The notes: generated by a model from the letters alone, not told the origin. Shown: positions 7,224 to 15,866, counted from the first letter of the stretch. The stretch is DNA of 55,777 nt from Prevotella sp. (GCA_017642485.1 JAGCPC010000114.1:1-55777); one strand, 5' to 3'. A program made the numbers and translations.

Positions 7224-8351
7224 ATGGCAAATACTAACCTTGCTAATGCTAAGTCGGCGAAGAACGATGAGTTCTACACTCAATATACGGACATCCAGAA
7301 GGAGATGAATGCCTATCTGGAGTTTAATCCCGATGTGTTCAGAGGAAAGACGATATTGCTCCCCTGTGACGACCCCGAATGGAGTAACTTCACTAAGTTC
7401 TTTGCTCAGAACTTTGAATCTTTCGGTATTAAGAAACTTATTTCCACGAGCTATGCTGTAGAGGCAAAGAGAATAAAGGAATGGAAGCCCACGCTCTTTG
7501 AGACGGAGAGCCCATACTATGATGCTGACAAGAGCCGAACCAATGGCAAGATTTTTGTGCTGGATGAGGACATAAACGGCGATGGACGTTTCAATATCAA
7601 CGACCTTCAATGGAGCTATCTTGATGGCGATGGTGACTTCCGTAGCGATGAGGTGAAGGTTCTGCGTGATGAGGCTGACATCATCATCACCAATCCTCCT
7701 TTCTCTCTGTTTAGGGAGTTTATGGCTTGGTTGGTTGACTCAGGAAAGAAGTATACTGTTATTGGTAACGTAAATGCTATTTCTTATAAAGAGGTCTTTC
7801 CTTTAATTAAAAAAGATATGATGTGGATGGGTGCAAGTATCCACAGTGGAGATAGAGAATTTGGTGTTCCAGAAAGTTATCCACTTGAAGCTGCAGGTTG
7901 GCGAATTGATGAAAAAGGCAATAAATATATACGTGTCAAAGGTGTGCGTTGGTTTACCAACATTGAGCATGGTCGCCGTCATGAGCCACTTCCTTTGATG
8001 ACGATGGAGGACAATATACTATACTCCAAGCACAAAGAGGTTAAGGGAAAGGGGTATGTTCATTACGAGAATTACGATGCAATAGATGTACCTTACACAG
8101 ATGCTATTCCTGAAGATTATGATGGAATGATGGGTGTACCACTAACTTTCCTTGACAAATATTGTCCTGAGCAGTTTGAAATAATTGGTCAGACGCAAGG
8201 CGATTCGGGTAAGGAACTTGGGCTAAAACCATATCCTCGCGAGCTCAAGAAACTAAACAAGAGCCTTAGGGATGGTCAATTGTACTATATAGATGAGAAT
8301 GGCATTCCTCAAAAACCATACGCTAGAATACTAATCCGCAAAAAACAATAA
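7224..8351 (+). CDS. EcoRI-family adenine-specific DNA methyltransferase
   Basis: A 375-residue protein with catalytic motif IV NPPF at about residues 157-160, preceded by DIIIT, as in N6-adenine methyltransferases. The N-terminal part ([16 protein letters not shown] and [16 protein letters not shown]) and the segment [15 protein letters not shown] are characteristic of the M.EcoRI-like family, so it should transfer methyl groups from S-adenosylmethionine to adenine in a specific site. The site cannot be read from sequence. An insert with a dockerin-like Asp pattern ([16 protein letters not shown]) lies near residue 115. The gene has its own promoter and structured leader, and is followed after 4 bases by a DUF262-HNH nuclease gene, which suggests a restriction or defence pair. 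Confidence 0.88.
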   Translation: MANTNLANAKSAKNDEFYTQYTDIQKEMNAYLEFNPDVFRGKTILLPCDDPEWSNFTKFFAQNFESFGIKKLISTSYAVEAKRIKEWKPTLFETESPYYDADKSRTNGKIFVLDEDINGDGRFNINDLQWSYLDGDGDFRSDEVKVLRDEADIIITNPPFSLFREFMAWLVDSGKKYTVIGNVNAISYKEVFPLIKKDMMWMGASIHSGDREFGVPESYPLEAAGWRIDEKGNKYIRVKGVRWFTNIEHGRRHEPLPLMTMEDNILYSKHKEVKGKGYVHYENYDAIDVPYTDAIPEDYDGMMGVPLTFLDKYCPEQFEIIGQTQGDSGKELGLKPYPRELKKLNKSLRDGQLYYIDENGIPQKPYARILIRKKQ

Positions 8352-8355
8352 GACT

Positions 8356-9531
8356 ATGAAGACGACACTGTTAACAGAAATCACCGTCAAGGAGATTTGC
8401 GAGGGCTTTGTCTATAACCAGTTGGAGGGCAAAGGACTGTTTGGATGGGCAGGCAAGCTGACCATTCAGCCTGAGTATCAGCGTAACTACCTGTATGCTG
8501 AGAATGACGGCAAGAAGGAGGTGGCTGTGATAGACAGTATGCTGAAGGACTATCCTATAGGATTGATATACTTCAACGAGCCCGAGCCTGGTAGATACGA
8601 GATACTCGACGGTCAGCAACGCATAACCAGCATAGGTCGCTTTGTGACGGAGAAGTTTGCCATAAAGGATAAATTCGGTATGGAGCAATACTTCACGGGT
8701 CTGACAGAAGAGGAAAAAGATAAGATACTGTCATATCGTTTGTTGATATACGTATGTAATGGCACGGAGAAGGAGATAAAGGAGTGGTTTGAGACTATCA
8801 ACATAGCTGGTGTGCCACTGAACAAACAGGAACTGCTCAATGCTACCTACTCAGGACCATTCGTGACACTCGTCAAAGCCACGTTCAGCAATTCGCGCAA
8901 TCCACAGTTGCAGAAGTGGGGATGCTACGTCAGCGGTAATGCCAACAGGCAGGACATACTGCATACTGCCCTCTCATGGGTGGCAAATGGTGAAGACAAT
9001 ATCGGAGGCTATATGAGCCTGCATCGTCAGGACAACAGCATCGATGAACTGAAGACTTATTTTGATACTGTGATAGAATGGGCGAAGACCTTGTTTGGTG
9101 AGCCTAAGAACGAGATGCGAGGACTGGAATGGGGAGAGTTTTATGAAAGGTATCATGCTAACTCATATAATCCCTCAGCCCTGCAACAACGGGTAAACGA
9201 ACTGTATGCCGATGAGTATGTCACTAACAAGCGTGGCATCTTTGAATATCTGCTTGGAGGCGAGATAGACCAGCGTCTGCTCAACATCCGTATATTTGAG
9301 GACAACGTGAAGAAGACCGTCTATGCCCGTCAAACCAACGAGGCACAGGCTATGGGCATCAGCAACTGCCCCGAATGCGCCAAGGGACATGAGAATGTTC
9401 GCACCAAGATATACAAGTTCAACGAAATGGATGCCGACCATGTGACTGCATGGAGCAAGGGCGGAGCTACGGACATAGCAAACTGCCAGATGCTATGCAA
9501 GACGCATAACAGGGCGAAAGGAAATAGATAA
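8356..9531 (+). CDS. DUF262 (GmrS-like) protein with C-terminal HNH nuclease
   Basis: 391 residues. The N-terminal DUF262/ParB-like domain carries the DGQQR motif (85-89, within [11 protein letters not shown]), which in GmrSD and relatives binds nucleotide and drives activity. The C-terminus is an HNH nuclease with zinc-type cysteines (C338, C341, C377, C381), DADH (H362) and a terminal THNR (H384, N385). It starts 4 bases after the methyltransferase stop, so the two are surely co-transcribed. Known DUF262 nucleases such as GmrSD, BrxU and SspE attack modified phage DNA or depend on a host mark. The linked methyltransferase suggests either a restriction-modification pair or a self/non-self system. 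The inferred role has not been tested. Confidence 0.85.
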   Translation: MKTTLLTEITVKEICEGFVYNQLEGKGLFGWAGKLTIQPEYQRNYLYAENDGKKEVAVIDSMLKDYPIGLIYFNEPEPGRYEILDGQQRITSIGRFVTEKFAIKDKFGMEQYFTGLTEEEKDKILSYRLLIYVCNGTEKEIKEWFETINIAGVPLNKQELLNATYSGPFVTLVKATFSNSRNPQLQKWGCYVSGNANRQDILHTALSWVANGEDNIGGYMSLHRQDNSIDELKTYFDTVIEWAKTLFGEPKNEMRGLEWGEFYERYHANSYNPSALQQRVNELYADEYVTNKRGIFEYLLGGEIDQRLLNIRIFEDNVKKTVYARQTNEAQAMGISNCPECAKGHENVRTKIYKFNEMDADHVTAWSKGGATDIANCQMLCKTHNRAKGNR

Positions 9532-9543
9532 AACAGAGAAAAT

Positions 9544-9648
9544 ATGGAATACGGAATAGTATATTTGCTGACCAATCCATACATGTCTGGACTTGAAGGC
9601 CATTTTCTGAGTGAAATATATGATGAGACATACCCTTTAGAAGAATAA
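9544..9648 (+). pseudogene. Truncated GIY-YIG nuclease remnant
   Basis: A 34-codon open frame starts MEYGIVYLLTNPYMSGL, the standard opening of GIY-YIG (T5orf172-type) nucleases. The rest of the domain is missing: the frame moves into unrelated residues and stops. It follows the DUF262-HNH gene by 12 bases and precedes a strong terminator, so it looks like the leftover head of a third gene of the cluster. Confidence 0.55.
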
Positions 9649-9652
9649 AAAG

Positions 9653-9690
9653 GATGCAGGACAAATAATTTAACTGTCCTGCATCTTTTT
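9653..9690 (+). terminator. Intrinsic terminator of the methyltransferase/HNH unit
   Basis: GATGCAGGACA (9653-9663) pairs perfectly with TGTCCTGCATC (9675-9685) and is followed by TTTTT. Confidence 0.9.
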
Positions 9691-10019
9691 CATTTTATGT
9701 CGAGAAATTACAAAACCATCTTTATTTAGAATGTTTTAGATCCGTAATCAAGAAACTTTGATTTATAAGGTTGTGATTTATTACTTACTTTATTTCTTTT
9801 CTGATCCTATTGTTTTGTCAACGTGTGTTTTGCACTGCCAATTAGATCGTTATATTGTTGGTTTGCATTAAGTTATAAGCTTATTTCAATTTCTTTTTGA
9901 TTTCCTTGTGGATTTCTTTGATTTACTTACTTAATTTAATCCTTTTGTTTTTGCGTTTAATTAATATATCGAATACGATAGTGTAGATTTTTTTTTCTGT
10001 GTAAAAAAACAAGAAAATA
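9691..10019. other. AT-rich intergenic region without visible gene
   Basis: About 330 bases of very AT-rich sequence with runs such as GATTTACTTACTT repeated loosely (near 9775 and 9920). No open frame, RNA structure or strong motif was found on either strand. Confidence 0.6.
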
Positions 10020-10051
10020 TTTGGTAGATACAATAAAAAGTCGTACATTTG
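10020..10051 (+). promoter_or_regulatory. Promoter of the 132-aa gene
   Basis: TTTG at 10020-10023, a 20-base spacer and TACATTTG at 10044-10051, 16 bases before the ATG. Confidence 0.7.
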
Positions 10052-10067
10052 CACAAAAATAATAGAT

Positions 10068-10466
10068 ATGGAAATAAGTATAATCAGCGCAAAGCAATTC
10101 GCAACAAAATTAAAAGTAACAATACAGGCATCCGGAAGACTTGGTTTTACGGATGAAACTGCTAAAACATTAGAACTTCAGTTGGGAAAATGTGCTAAAT
10201 TCGCACAAGACAAAGAAAAGGATATGCTTTATTTAATCATAGTAGGTAAGGATGATGATGATGCTTTTCAAATAAGAGAATCAAGTGGTTACTTCTACGT
10301 GCCAACTAAACAGATGTTTGATATGTTGGGGTACGATTACGAAAATAATAATATAATGTTTGATTTGGTACGTATGCCTTCTTTGGATACTGTTATTCAT
10401 GGGCAGGTGTATCAAATGAAGCCAAGAATACATAAAAGAAAGGAGAAGGAAATGAAAGGTCAGTAG
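10068..10466 (+). CDS. Hypothetical 132-aa protein
   Basis: Soluble protein with a central acidic stretch (VGKDDDDAFQI) and a very basic tail (KPRIHKRKEKEMKGQ). The middle (SGYFYVPTKQMFDMLGYDY) has no motif I recognise. It has its own promoter at 10020-10051. A candidate minus-strand sRNA ends just past its stop. It lies between the restriction-like pair and the DUF4417 group, so it belongs to the accessory island. No function can be assigned. Confidence 0.7.
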   Translation: MEISIISAKQFATKLKVTIQASGRLGFTDETAKTLELQLGKCAKFAQDKEKDMLYLIIVGKDDDDAFQIRESSGYFYVPTKQMFDMLGYDYENNNIMFDLVRMPSLDTVIHGQVYQMKPRIHKRKEKEMKGQ

Positions 10467-10474
10467 AAATAAAC

Positions 10475-10575
10475 ATAAAACCCTGTTCAGTGGAAGTGAA
10501 CAGGGCAGAAGGAAGTCTCTTTCTTTGGCGAGGAAGAGACTGCGTTACTTCAAATCCAGGGCAGGATGATGTTAC
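10475..10575 (-). ncRNA. Candidate minus-strand sRNA with three hairpins
   Basis: A minus-strand promoter at 10582-10613 would start an RNA of about 100 nt near 10575. In order it forms an open stem TGCGT/ACGCA, a perfect 8-bp hairpin (arms 10534-10541 and 10514-10521) and a perfect 9-bp hairpin (10497-10505 with 10481-10489) followed on the minus strand by TTTTAT, which is a good intrinsic terminator. No protein-coding frame of interest fits inside it. Confidence 0.6.
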
Positions 10576-10581
10576 GCATTG

Positions 10582-10613
10582 CAAAGGTACACATTTTTGT
10601 GAATATGTACAAG
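10582..10613 (-). promoter_or_regulatory. Minus-strand promoter of the 100-nt sRNA
   Basis: On the minus strand: CTTG (one mismatch to TTTG), a 20-base spacer, then TACCTTTG at 10589-10582. Confidence 0.55.
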
Positions 10614-10666
10614 CATTTCCTTAACTTTAACGCCATCATTAACAATTGTTTTTACATATTGAAAAT

Positions 10667-11440
10667 ATGAATAGAACAGATTATTTAAAAAAAATGATGT
10701 CAGATACAACTCCATCGTTGTTTCCAACTAAGGAAATGTATGCTATGTCAATAACTAAAGGAGGACATTCACCATTATACAACAAACTTTCAAATACGGA
10801 TAAACGAAAACTAACGTACAACAATCTTCATCTCTCACTTGACATGGATTGTTCTGGACCAAACTCTTTTCCTGTGCTACAACCTTACAATGGTACGTTA
10901 GAATATGAGTATTGTAGGTTCACAGAGCGTAATAAATGTAATGGAAAGGGGCAAGCATTGATGATTTTTGAAGACGACTATCTTTTCAATCATCTGCTAT
11001 GGGACAAATTGGAACAAACAACAGCTACCTTAACAAAGTTTGATTGTCTGTTTACTCCGGACTTTTCTATGTATGTAGATGTTCCTCTACACATAAATAG
11101 AGATAGTATTTACAAGACACGTTTTGTTGGAGCTTATTGGCAAAAATGTGGATTTAATGTTATACCTACTGCCAGTTGGGCTGATGCTAATTCTTTTACA
11201 TGGTGTTTTGAGGGATTGCCCATGCATAGTGTTATAGCGGTATGTGGTGTCGGTATTAGTTGGTCTCGTGCCGCTATGGAACTTTGGTTTTATGGGGTCA
11301 AACAAGTTGAAAAGCTTCTATCACCTACAACAATTATTGTTTATGGCAAGGAAACAGAAATACCCGGTATTTCTGTTCCTGTCATATTTATTGAGGATCA
11401 CATCACTAAATATTACAGAAATGAAACAGCCAGAAAATAA
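10667..11440 (+). CDS. DUF4417-family protein
   Basis: 257 residues from the ATG at 10667; an upstream in-frame TTG at 10646 would add seven residues without a better ribosome site. The core is recognisable as DUF4417: a FEDDY turn, the LFTPDFSMYVD stretch, a shared RFVGAYWQKCGFNVIPTASW block and a Gly-rich end (VIAVCGVGISW). DUF4417 proteins occur in phages and mobile islands; their activity is not established. It overlaps the next gene by 20 bases, so they are translated together. Confidence 0.75.
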   Translation: MNRTDYLKKMMSDTTPSLFPTKEMYAMSITKGGHSPLYNKLSNTDKRKLTYNNLHLSLDMDCSGPNSFPVLQPYNGTLEYEYCRFTERNKCNGKGQALMIFEDDYLFNHLLWDKLEQTTATLTKFDCLFTPDFSMYVDVPLHINRDSIYKTRFVGAYWQKCGFNVIPTASWADANSFTWCFEGLPMHSVIAVCGVGISWSRAAMELWFYGVKQVEKLLSPTTIIVYGKETEIPGISVPVIFIEDHITKYYRNETARK

Positions 11441-11813
11441 GCTTTGGAAAGAAGATGAAGAACTCCTTGACTTTATGAAAGGACACTATGTTTCTGAAAA
11501 CGAGAAGGCGTTTTTCGAGAAGATAAGGTACAAGATGGAATATGAGGATGCTCCGTCTAATGACCTAATCATGTTTGAAAAAGATAATGATGACCACATT
11601 TATATTGTGCGCTGTTATTATGATGAGTTTATTGTAGGTCATGGACTAAATGGCAACTACGACGAGGAGTACCATGTCATGAAACTATCTGAAGCTCTTA
11701 ATGCAAATCTCAAACAACTGGGCTTTCTTGACCGCAACATCACACTTCTTGATTGGTTACGCGAGCGCGACTACGAAGGGATAAGATACAATTACAATTA
11801 TGCACTTATGTAA
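11421..11813 (+). CDS. Hypothetical acidic 130-aa protein
   Basis: Starts at the ATG overlapping the DUF4417 gene by 20 bases (MKQPENKLWKEDEELL). Acidic, soluble, no signal peptide. It has helices at both ends and a central strand region (HIYIVRCYYDEFIVGHGL). Nothing in it identifies an enzyme. Small acidic proteins beside possible toxins are often immunity proteins, but no direct evidence exists here. It sits 1 base before the start of the next gene. Confidence 0.65.
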   Translation: MKQPENKLWKEDEELLDFMKGHYVSENEKAFFEKIRYKMEYEDAPSNDLIMFEKDNDDHIYIVRCYYDEFIVGHGLNGNYDEEYHVMKLSEALNANLKQLGFLDRNITLLDWLRERDYEGIRYNYNYALM

Positions 11814-11814
11814 T

Positions 11815-12252
11815 ATGGGAAATCAAAGACAATATTTACCAAGTGGCGGATTCAGTGAGTATTTGTACAAGGATGAAAGTGAGAAGGTAACCATAAATGG
11901 AGTTACAGGAAAAATGATAAGTATGGTTGCTGACCCTACAGGAAACCAAGCAGGTTTGCCTACTTATTCAAACACATCGGACATTTATTTTAAGAAGGGT
12001 GTAGACGGATTGGCATCACAAGCTAAGGTTTACAAGGACAGACAGACGATTCTTGACTTTGACTGGAATCATGACCACAAGAATAGTGATGGTCGAGTAT
12101 TCCGTAAAGGAACTATTCATGTTCAGGTATATAGAATGAATTCAGACGGAAGCCTTACCAGACTGAAGGATGCCAGGTTTATGAACAACCATGAGATGAA
12201 GAAATATGGTCCTATTATTAAGTATTTTAATCCTAACGTAAAGTTTAGATAG
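11815..12252 (+). CDS. Small protein resembling a polymorphic-toxin or phage C-terminal domain
   Basis: 145 residues from ATG 11815 (MGNQRQYLPSGGF). The centre has a Lys/Tyr-rich helix (KVYKDRQTILDFDWNHDH) followed by KGTIHVQVY. A His-x-His motif followed by a Gly-Thr-Ile-His strand is what small toxin domains carried at the C-terminus of MuF-like or contact-dependent toxins often show. The call is a resemblance by eye only. The next open frame continues in the same phase right after its TAG, and an immunity partner would fit there. Confidence 0.5.
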   Translation: MGNQRQYLPSGGFSEYLYKDESEKVTINGVTGKMISMVADPTGNQAGLPTYSNTSDIYFKKGVDGLASQAKVYKDRQTILDFDWNHDHKNSDGRVFRKGTIHVQVYRMNSDGSLTRLKDARFMNNHEMKKYGPIIKYFNPNVKFR

Positions 12253-12285
12253 AGTACTATAGCATGCGATTATATAAAAGATGAC

Positions 12286-12603
12286 TTGGCAGGATATCCA
12301 TTTAATGCGAAGTGTCCTCCTAACTATGAGCAGAACGGTGGATTGTATCATGGCTATAAGAACAACTCTGAAGAAACTTTCTTCTACGACTTTGCTGTTC
12401 AGAAGTACGATTTACGCTTCTGCTACAAAGGTATTGATTATTACTTCCTTTCAGAGCGGGATTATGCTGCACAATGTGATGAGCATTTTACAAATGAGAT
12501 TCGTAGGTTTAAGGACGGCAATGCTGTATTAGAGGAATTTGAAATTGAAAGCAAGAAATTAATCGACCTTATACCTTTTATCGAAGATTGCGAATTGTAC
12601 TAA
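12286..12603 (+). CDS. Hypothetical 105-aa acidic protein, possible immunity partner
   Basis: The open frame begins in the same phase right after the TAG of the previous gene, but no ATG or GTG is in frame at its head. The first usable start is TTG 12286 (MAGYPFNAKCPP), with the segment YIKDDLAGYPF readable just upstream. The protein is acidic (QNGGLYHGYKNN, then repeated Glu/Asp) and soluble. It ends the accessory group, 65 bases before the convergent pyrC. Position and charge suggest an immunity protein for the toxin-like gene before it; this is inference. Confidence 0.55.
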   Translation: MAGYPFNAKCPPNYEQNGGLYHGYKNNSEETFFYDFAVQKYDLRFCYKGIDYYFLSERDYAAQCDEHFTNEIRRFKDGNAVLEEFEIESKKLIDLIPFIEDCELY

Positions 12604-12627
12604 ACTTTCACATTCCTTTAGAGTAGT

Positions 12628-12664
12628 CACCGCCTCACTCATCATTGCATGGGTGGGGCGGTGA
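12628..12664. terminator. Long hairpin between convergent genes
   Basis: CACCGCC and GGCGGTG close a long hairpin with further inner pairs (CAC/GTG). It lies between the end of the accessory group and the end of pyrC. No clear T-run follows, so terminator activity is uncertain. Confidence 0.4.
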
Positions 12665-12668
12665 AGTG

Positions 12669-14009
12669 TTATGCATTGAACTCGACGGGCTCGCCGAAGA
12701 TGGTGTCGTGGAAGGTGCCGTTGTCGTAGATGAGGTGGCCACTGACGAGGGTCTGGGTGATGCGCCAGTTGAAGGTCTTGCCCTCTACGGGGCTCCACTG
12801 GCACTGGCTCTGGATGGTGTCGCGGCTGACGGTCCATGGCTCGCCCTTGCGCACGATGGTGATGTCGGCCTTGTAGCCTGGACGCAGGAAACCGCGCTCC
12901 TTGACGTGAAAGAGGCGTGCAGGGTTGTGTGCCATGAGTTCTACCATACGCTCGATGGTGAGCACCTCCTTATCGACAAGGCTGAGCATGGCGGGGAGGG
13001 AGTATTGTACCATAGGCATGCCTGACATGGCTTTTTGACAGCCTCCCTGCTTCTCCTCAATGGTGTGGGGAGCGTGGTCGGTGGCGATAGTTGAAAGTTG
13101 GGACCCTTGCAGTGCGAGGCGCAGGGCGTCGCGGTCGTTGAGGGTCTTGATGGAGGGGTTGCACTTGATGAGTGAGCCCTTAGTATCGTAGTCCTCCTTA
13201 GAGAAGAGGAGGTGGGCAACGGTGGCCTCGCCGGTGACGTTGTCACCTAAGAGGGAAAGCTCCCGAGCGGTGGTGACGTGGGCTATATGGAAGTGGGTGC
13301 CGTGCTTGTGGGCAAGGCGTGCTCCCAAGGCGGAACTGCGGTAGCAGGCCTCCTCGCTGCGTATGTAGGGATGATACTGTATGGGTGGGTCGTCGGTGAG
13401 GAGTTCCTCCTTGACGCGCTGCATGTTGTGATTGATGATGGTGGTGTCCTCGCAGTGAGCCATGAGGGTGAGTCCTTTCTCGGCGGCGAGGGCGAAGATG
13501 CTGTCGAGGGCCTCCTCGTGATCGACGAGCATATTGCCTGTGGAGGAACCCATGAAGAGTTTGATGCCTGGCACCTGATGGGGGTCGAGCTGGCGCAGGA
13601 AGTCGAGATTGTCATTGGTGGCGCCAGGGAAGAAGGCGTAGTTGACGTGCATACGGCTCGGTGCCATGCGCTGCTTGTCGAGGAGTGCCTCGGGGGTGGT
13701 GGTCTGCGGAAGGGTGTTGGGCATGTCGAAGACGGTGGTGACACCGCCATAGGCAGCGGCACGGCTCTCGCTCTGCATAGAGGCCTTGTGGGTGAGGCCT
13801 GGCTCGCGGAAGTGTACGTGGCTGTCGATGATGCCTGGCAGGATGTAGGCTCCCTCGGCGTCGATGATATTACTAAAAGAACCGACGTCGTAGCGTGCGT
13901 CGATTCCTTCGGGTATGATGTCCTTTATGTGGTCGCCCTCGATGATGACGTCGGCCCTGTACTGCTGGCCTTCGTTGACGATGGTGCCGTTTTTTATTAG
14001 TATGGTCAT
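12669..14009 (-). CDS. pyrC: Dihydroorotase
   Basis: Dihydroorotase interconverts carbamoyl aspartate and dihydroorotate in pyrimidine synthesis. The 446-residue protein has the binuclear zinc signature DSHVHFREPG (H64, H66), the lysine expected to be carboxylated in GIKLFMG (K150), later zinc ligands at H185 and in THFHIAHV (H241 region), and the catalytic Asp in ATDHAPHT (D311). This is the class I (allantoinase-like) layout. The gene is transcribed leftward with purU upstream; the gap between them is almost entirely CTTAAC-type hexamer repeat, which ends at the ATG region. Confidence 0.96.
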   Translation of the reverse strand: MTILIKNGTIVNEGQQYRADVIIEGDHIKDIIPEGIDARYDVGSFSNIIDAEGAYILPGIIDSHVHFREPGLTHKASMQSESRAAAYGGVTTVFDMPNTLPQTTTPEALLDKQRMAPSRMHVNYAFFPGATNDNLDFLRQLDPHQVPGIKLFMGSSTGNMLVDHEEALDSIFALAAEKGLTLMAHCEDTTIINHNMQRVKEELLTDDPPIQYHPYIRSEEACYRSSALGARLAHKHGTHFHIAHVTTARELSLLGDNVTGEATVAHLLFSKEDYDTKGSLIKCNPSIKTLNDRDALRLALQGSQLSTIATDHAPHTIEEKQGGCQKAMSGMPMVQYSLPAMLSLVDKEVLTIERMVELMAHNPARLFHVKERGFLRPGYKADITIVRKGEPWTVSRDTIQSQCQWSPVEGKTFNWRITQTLVSGHLIYDNGTFHDTIFGEPVEFNA

Positions 14010-14011
14010 AA

Positions 14012-14060
14012 ACTTAACCTTAACGTTAACCTTAACCCTAACCTTAACCTTAACCTTAAC
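14012..14060. repeat. CTTAAC hexamer repeat between pyrC and purU
   Basis: About eight six-base units (CTTAAC, with CCTAAC and GTTAAC variants) fill the gap. The purU stop codon (TAA, complement of 14056-14058) lies inside the repeat. Confidence 0.85.
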
Positions 14061-14919
14061 TAAAGATTATCGTCTTGTTGTGGTATGAGAGTACCTTGTG
14101 CTCGATGTGCTTCTTTACGGCACGTGAGAGGACTATCTTCTCGAGGTCCTTGCCCTTGAGGACGAGGGTCTCGGGGGTGTCCTTGTGGGTGATGCGTACT
14201 ACGTCCTGCTCGATGATGGGTCCGGCATCGAGTTCGGTGGTGACATAGTGGCTGGTGGCTCCGATGATCTTGACACCTCGCTGGTATGCCTGGTGATAGG
14301 GCTTGGCTCCGATGAAGGCGGGGAGGAAGGAGTGGTGAATGTTGATGATGCGGTTGGGGAAACTCTTGATCATCTCCTCGGAGATAATCTGCATGTAGCG
14401 TGCGAGGACGATGAAGCTGATATTCTCCTTCTTCATGAGTTCCATCTCGGCCTGCTCTACCTCCTGCTTGTTGGACCAGTCCTTATTGATAGACCATACG
14501 TAGTAGGGTATGCCAAACTGATCTGCTACGTAGCGCAGGTTGTCGTGATTGCTCACGATGCAGGGTATCTCGCAGTCGAGTTCGCCAGCCTTGTAGCGTG
14601 CCAGGAGGTCATAGAGGCAGTGGCTCATCTTGCTGACGAAGATGGCCATGCGTGGGCGCTTGTCGCTGAAGTATAGTTTGAACTCCATATCGTAGCGCTG
14701 ACCGTAGAGGGTCTCGATATACTCCTCGAGTTTGTCATCGGGTATGGCAAAACTCTCCGTTGACCACTCCACCCTCATAAAGAAGCGGTGGTCCACGGTG
14801 TCAACATACTGGTCGAGATAGACGATGTTACCATTATTATCGGTGATAAACTTTGTCATCTCGGCGATGATGCCTGCCTTGTCAGGACAGTGTAGCAATA
14901 GTATAGCCGTCTTTTGCAT
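14056..14919 (-). CDS. purU: Formyltetrahydrofolate deformylase
   Basis: PurU hydrolyses 10-formyltetrahydrofolate to formate and tetrahydrofolate, balancing one-carbon pools and feeding formate to purine synthesis. The 287-residue protein starts at MQKTAILLLHCPDKAGII, an ACT-type regulatory domain; the frame extends upstream to 14979, but a promoter (TACCTTTG, complement of 14928-14935) lies there, so the inner start is right. The formyltransferase-type domain follows with INIHHSFLPAF (catalytic His) and ELDAGPIIEQD (catalytic Asp). The promoter is only 8 bases from the ATG, so the mRNA would be nearly leaderless. Confidence 0.93.
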   Translation of the reverse strand: MQKTAILLLHCPDKAGIIAEMTKFITDNNGNIVYLDQYVDTVDHRFFMRVEWSTESFAIPDDKLEEYIETLYGQRYDMEFKLYFSDKRPRMAIFVSKMSHCLYDLLARYKAGELDCEIPCIVSNHDNLRYVADQFGIPYYVWSINKDWSNKQEVEQAEMELMKKENISFIVLARYMQIISEEMIKSFPNRIINIHHSFLPAFIGAKPYHQAYQRGVKIIGATSHYVTTELDAGPIIEQDVVRITHKDTPETLVLKGKDLEKIVLSRAVKKHIEHKVLSYHNKTIIFS

Positions 14920-14927
14920 AATGTGGG

Positions 14928-14935
14928 CAAAGGTA
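14928..14935 (-). promoter_or_regulatory. purU promoter -7 element
   Basis: TACCTTTG on the minus strand, 8 bases upstream of the ATG at 14919. Confidence 0.55.
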
Positions 14936-15020
14936 CAAAAAATAAATGTAAAAAAAAGATAAACGGGGCACTTTTTCATTAAATACCTTGAAATTCTTTT
15001 TCATTGTCAATAATTCTCTC

Positions 15021-15028
15021 TACTTTTG
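15021..15028 (+). promoter_or_regulatory. Promoter -7 element of the DUF4369 lipoprotein gene
   Basis: TACTTTTG, about 52 bases before the ATG at 15080. Confidence 0.5.
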
Positions 15029-15079
15029 CATGGCATTCGGGGCACAGCGCCCTGTGACAAGTGATATAAGATACTGCAA

Positions 15080-15859
15080 ATGCGCTATACGTTATACACC
15101 ATACTAAGTGTTACGATGCTGTCACTGCTGACGGCATGTACGAAGTACGATATCCATGGGGCTTCGGACCTTCAGAATGTCGATGGAAGGAAGCTGTACC
15201 TCAAGGACATGGTGGATGACAAGATAGTGAACATCGACTCGTGCGACATAGTGCATGGGAAGTTTGCCTTCTCGGGTGCCCTGGACTCCACGCGCATAGT
15301 GACGCTCTGCATGGATGACCAACCGGTGATGCCTGTGGTGCTCGAGACGGGTACCATCAACATCACGCTCAACCTGCAGGGACAGACGTGTACGGGAACG
15401 CCGATGAACGATACTCTCAGCGTATTCAGCCAGCGATATGGCAAGATAAGCGAACAGCTGGAGGACCTCATGCACCAGCAGAGTCAGGCGATAATGAATG
15501 GTGAGGATGTGGATGCCGTAAACCGTCGCCTCGTGGTGAAGGAGGAGAAGCTACTGGGCGAGGAGGAACGACTTGTCACCTCTTTTATAACGGACAACTT
15601 CGACAACTGCCTCGGGCCATACGTTTTTCAGGTGGCGACGAGTACTTATGAGTACCCCATACTGACGACATGGATAGAGGTGCTGATGACAAAGGCTACG
15701 GCACGCTTCAAGAATGACCCATACGTGAAGGAGTATATCGATGCTGCCAATCATAATCGTGACATCATGACAGGCGTGGCGGAGCCACAGCCTAAGATGC
15801 CGCCGATGCCGCTACCGCAGCCTAAGACGCCTAACGAGTTGGCGCAGCCAGTGGAGTAG
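15080..15859 (+). CDS. DUF4369-domain lipoprotein
   Basis: A 259-residue protein with a lipoprotein signal (hydrophobic stretch ending LLTAC, Cys at about 20). The N-terminal beta-rich domain has the DUF4369 pattern: GRKLYLKDM, then DSCDIVHGKFAFSG and a Leu-Glu-Thr-Gly stretch. A helical part with many Gln and Glu follows, and a Pro-rich tail ends the protein. In Bacteroidetes this domain often precedes thioredoxin folds; here the thioredoxin part is missing. It is presumably anchored in the envelope facing the periplasm. The role is unknown. It converges on the HSDR_N gene with 7 bases between. Confidence 0.8.
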   Translation: MRYTLYTILSVTMLSLLTACTKYDIHGASDLQNVDGRKLYLKDMVDDKIVNIDSCDIVHGKFAFSGALDSTRIVTLCMDDQPVMPVVLETGTINITLNLQGQTCTGTPMNDTLSVFSQRYGKISEQLEDLMHQQSQAIMNGEDVDAVNRRLVVKEEKLLGEEERLVTSFITDNFDNCLGPYVFQVATSTYEYPILTTWIEVLMTKATARFKNDPYVKEYIDAANHNRDIMTGVAEPQPKMPPMPLPQPKTPNELAQPVE

Positions 15860-15866
15860 TTTTAAG

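Noticed and set aside
7300-7640. Dockerin-like Asp motif in the methyltransferase as sign of a cellulosome domain
   Set aside because: Only one short DINGDGRFN stretch in the middle of an enzyme; an ordinary loop or metal site is more likely.
10393-10584. 63-codon open frame on the minus strand
   Set aside because: It spans the sRNA hairpins and continues into the 132-aa gene on the other strand; the RNA explanation is better.
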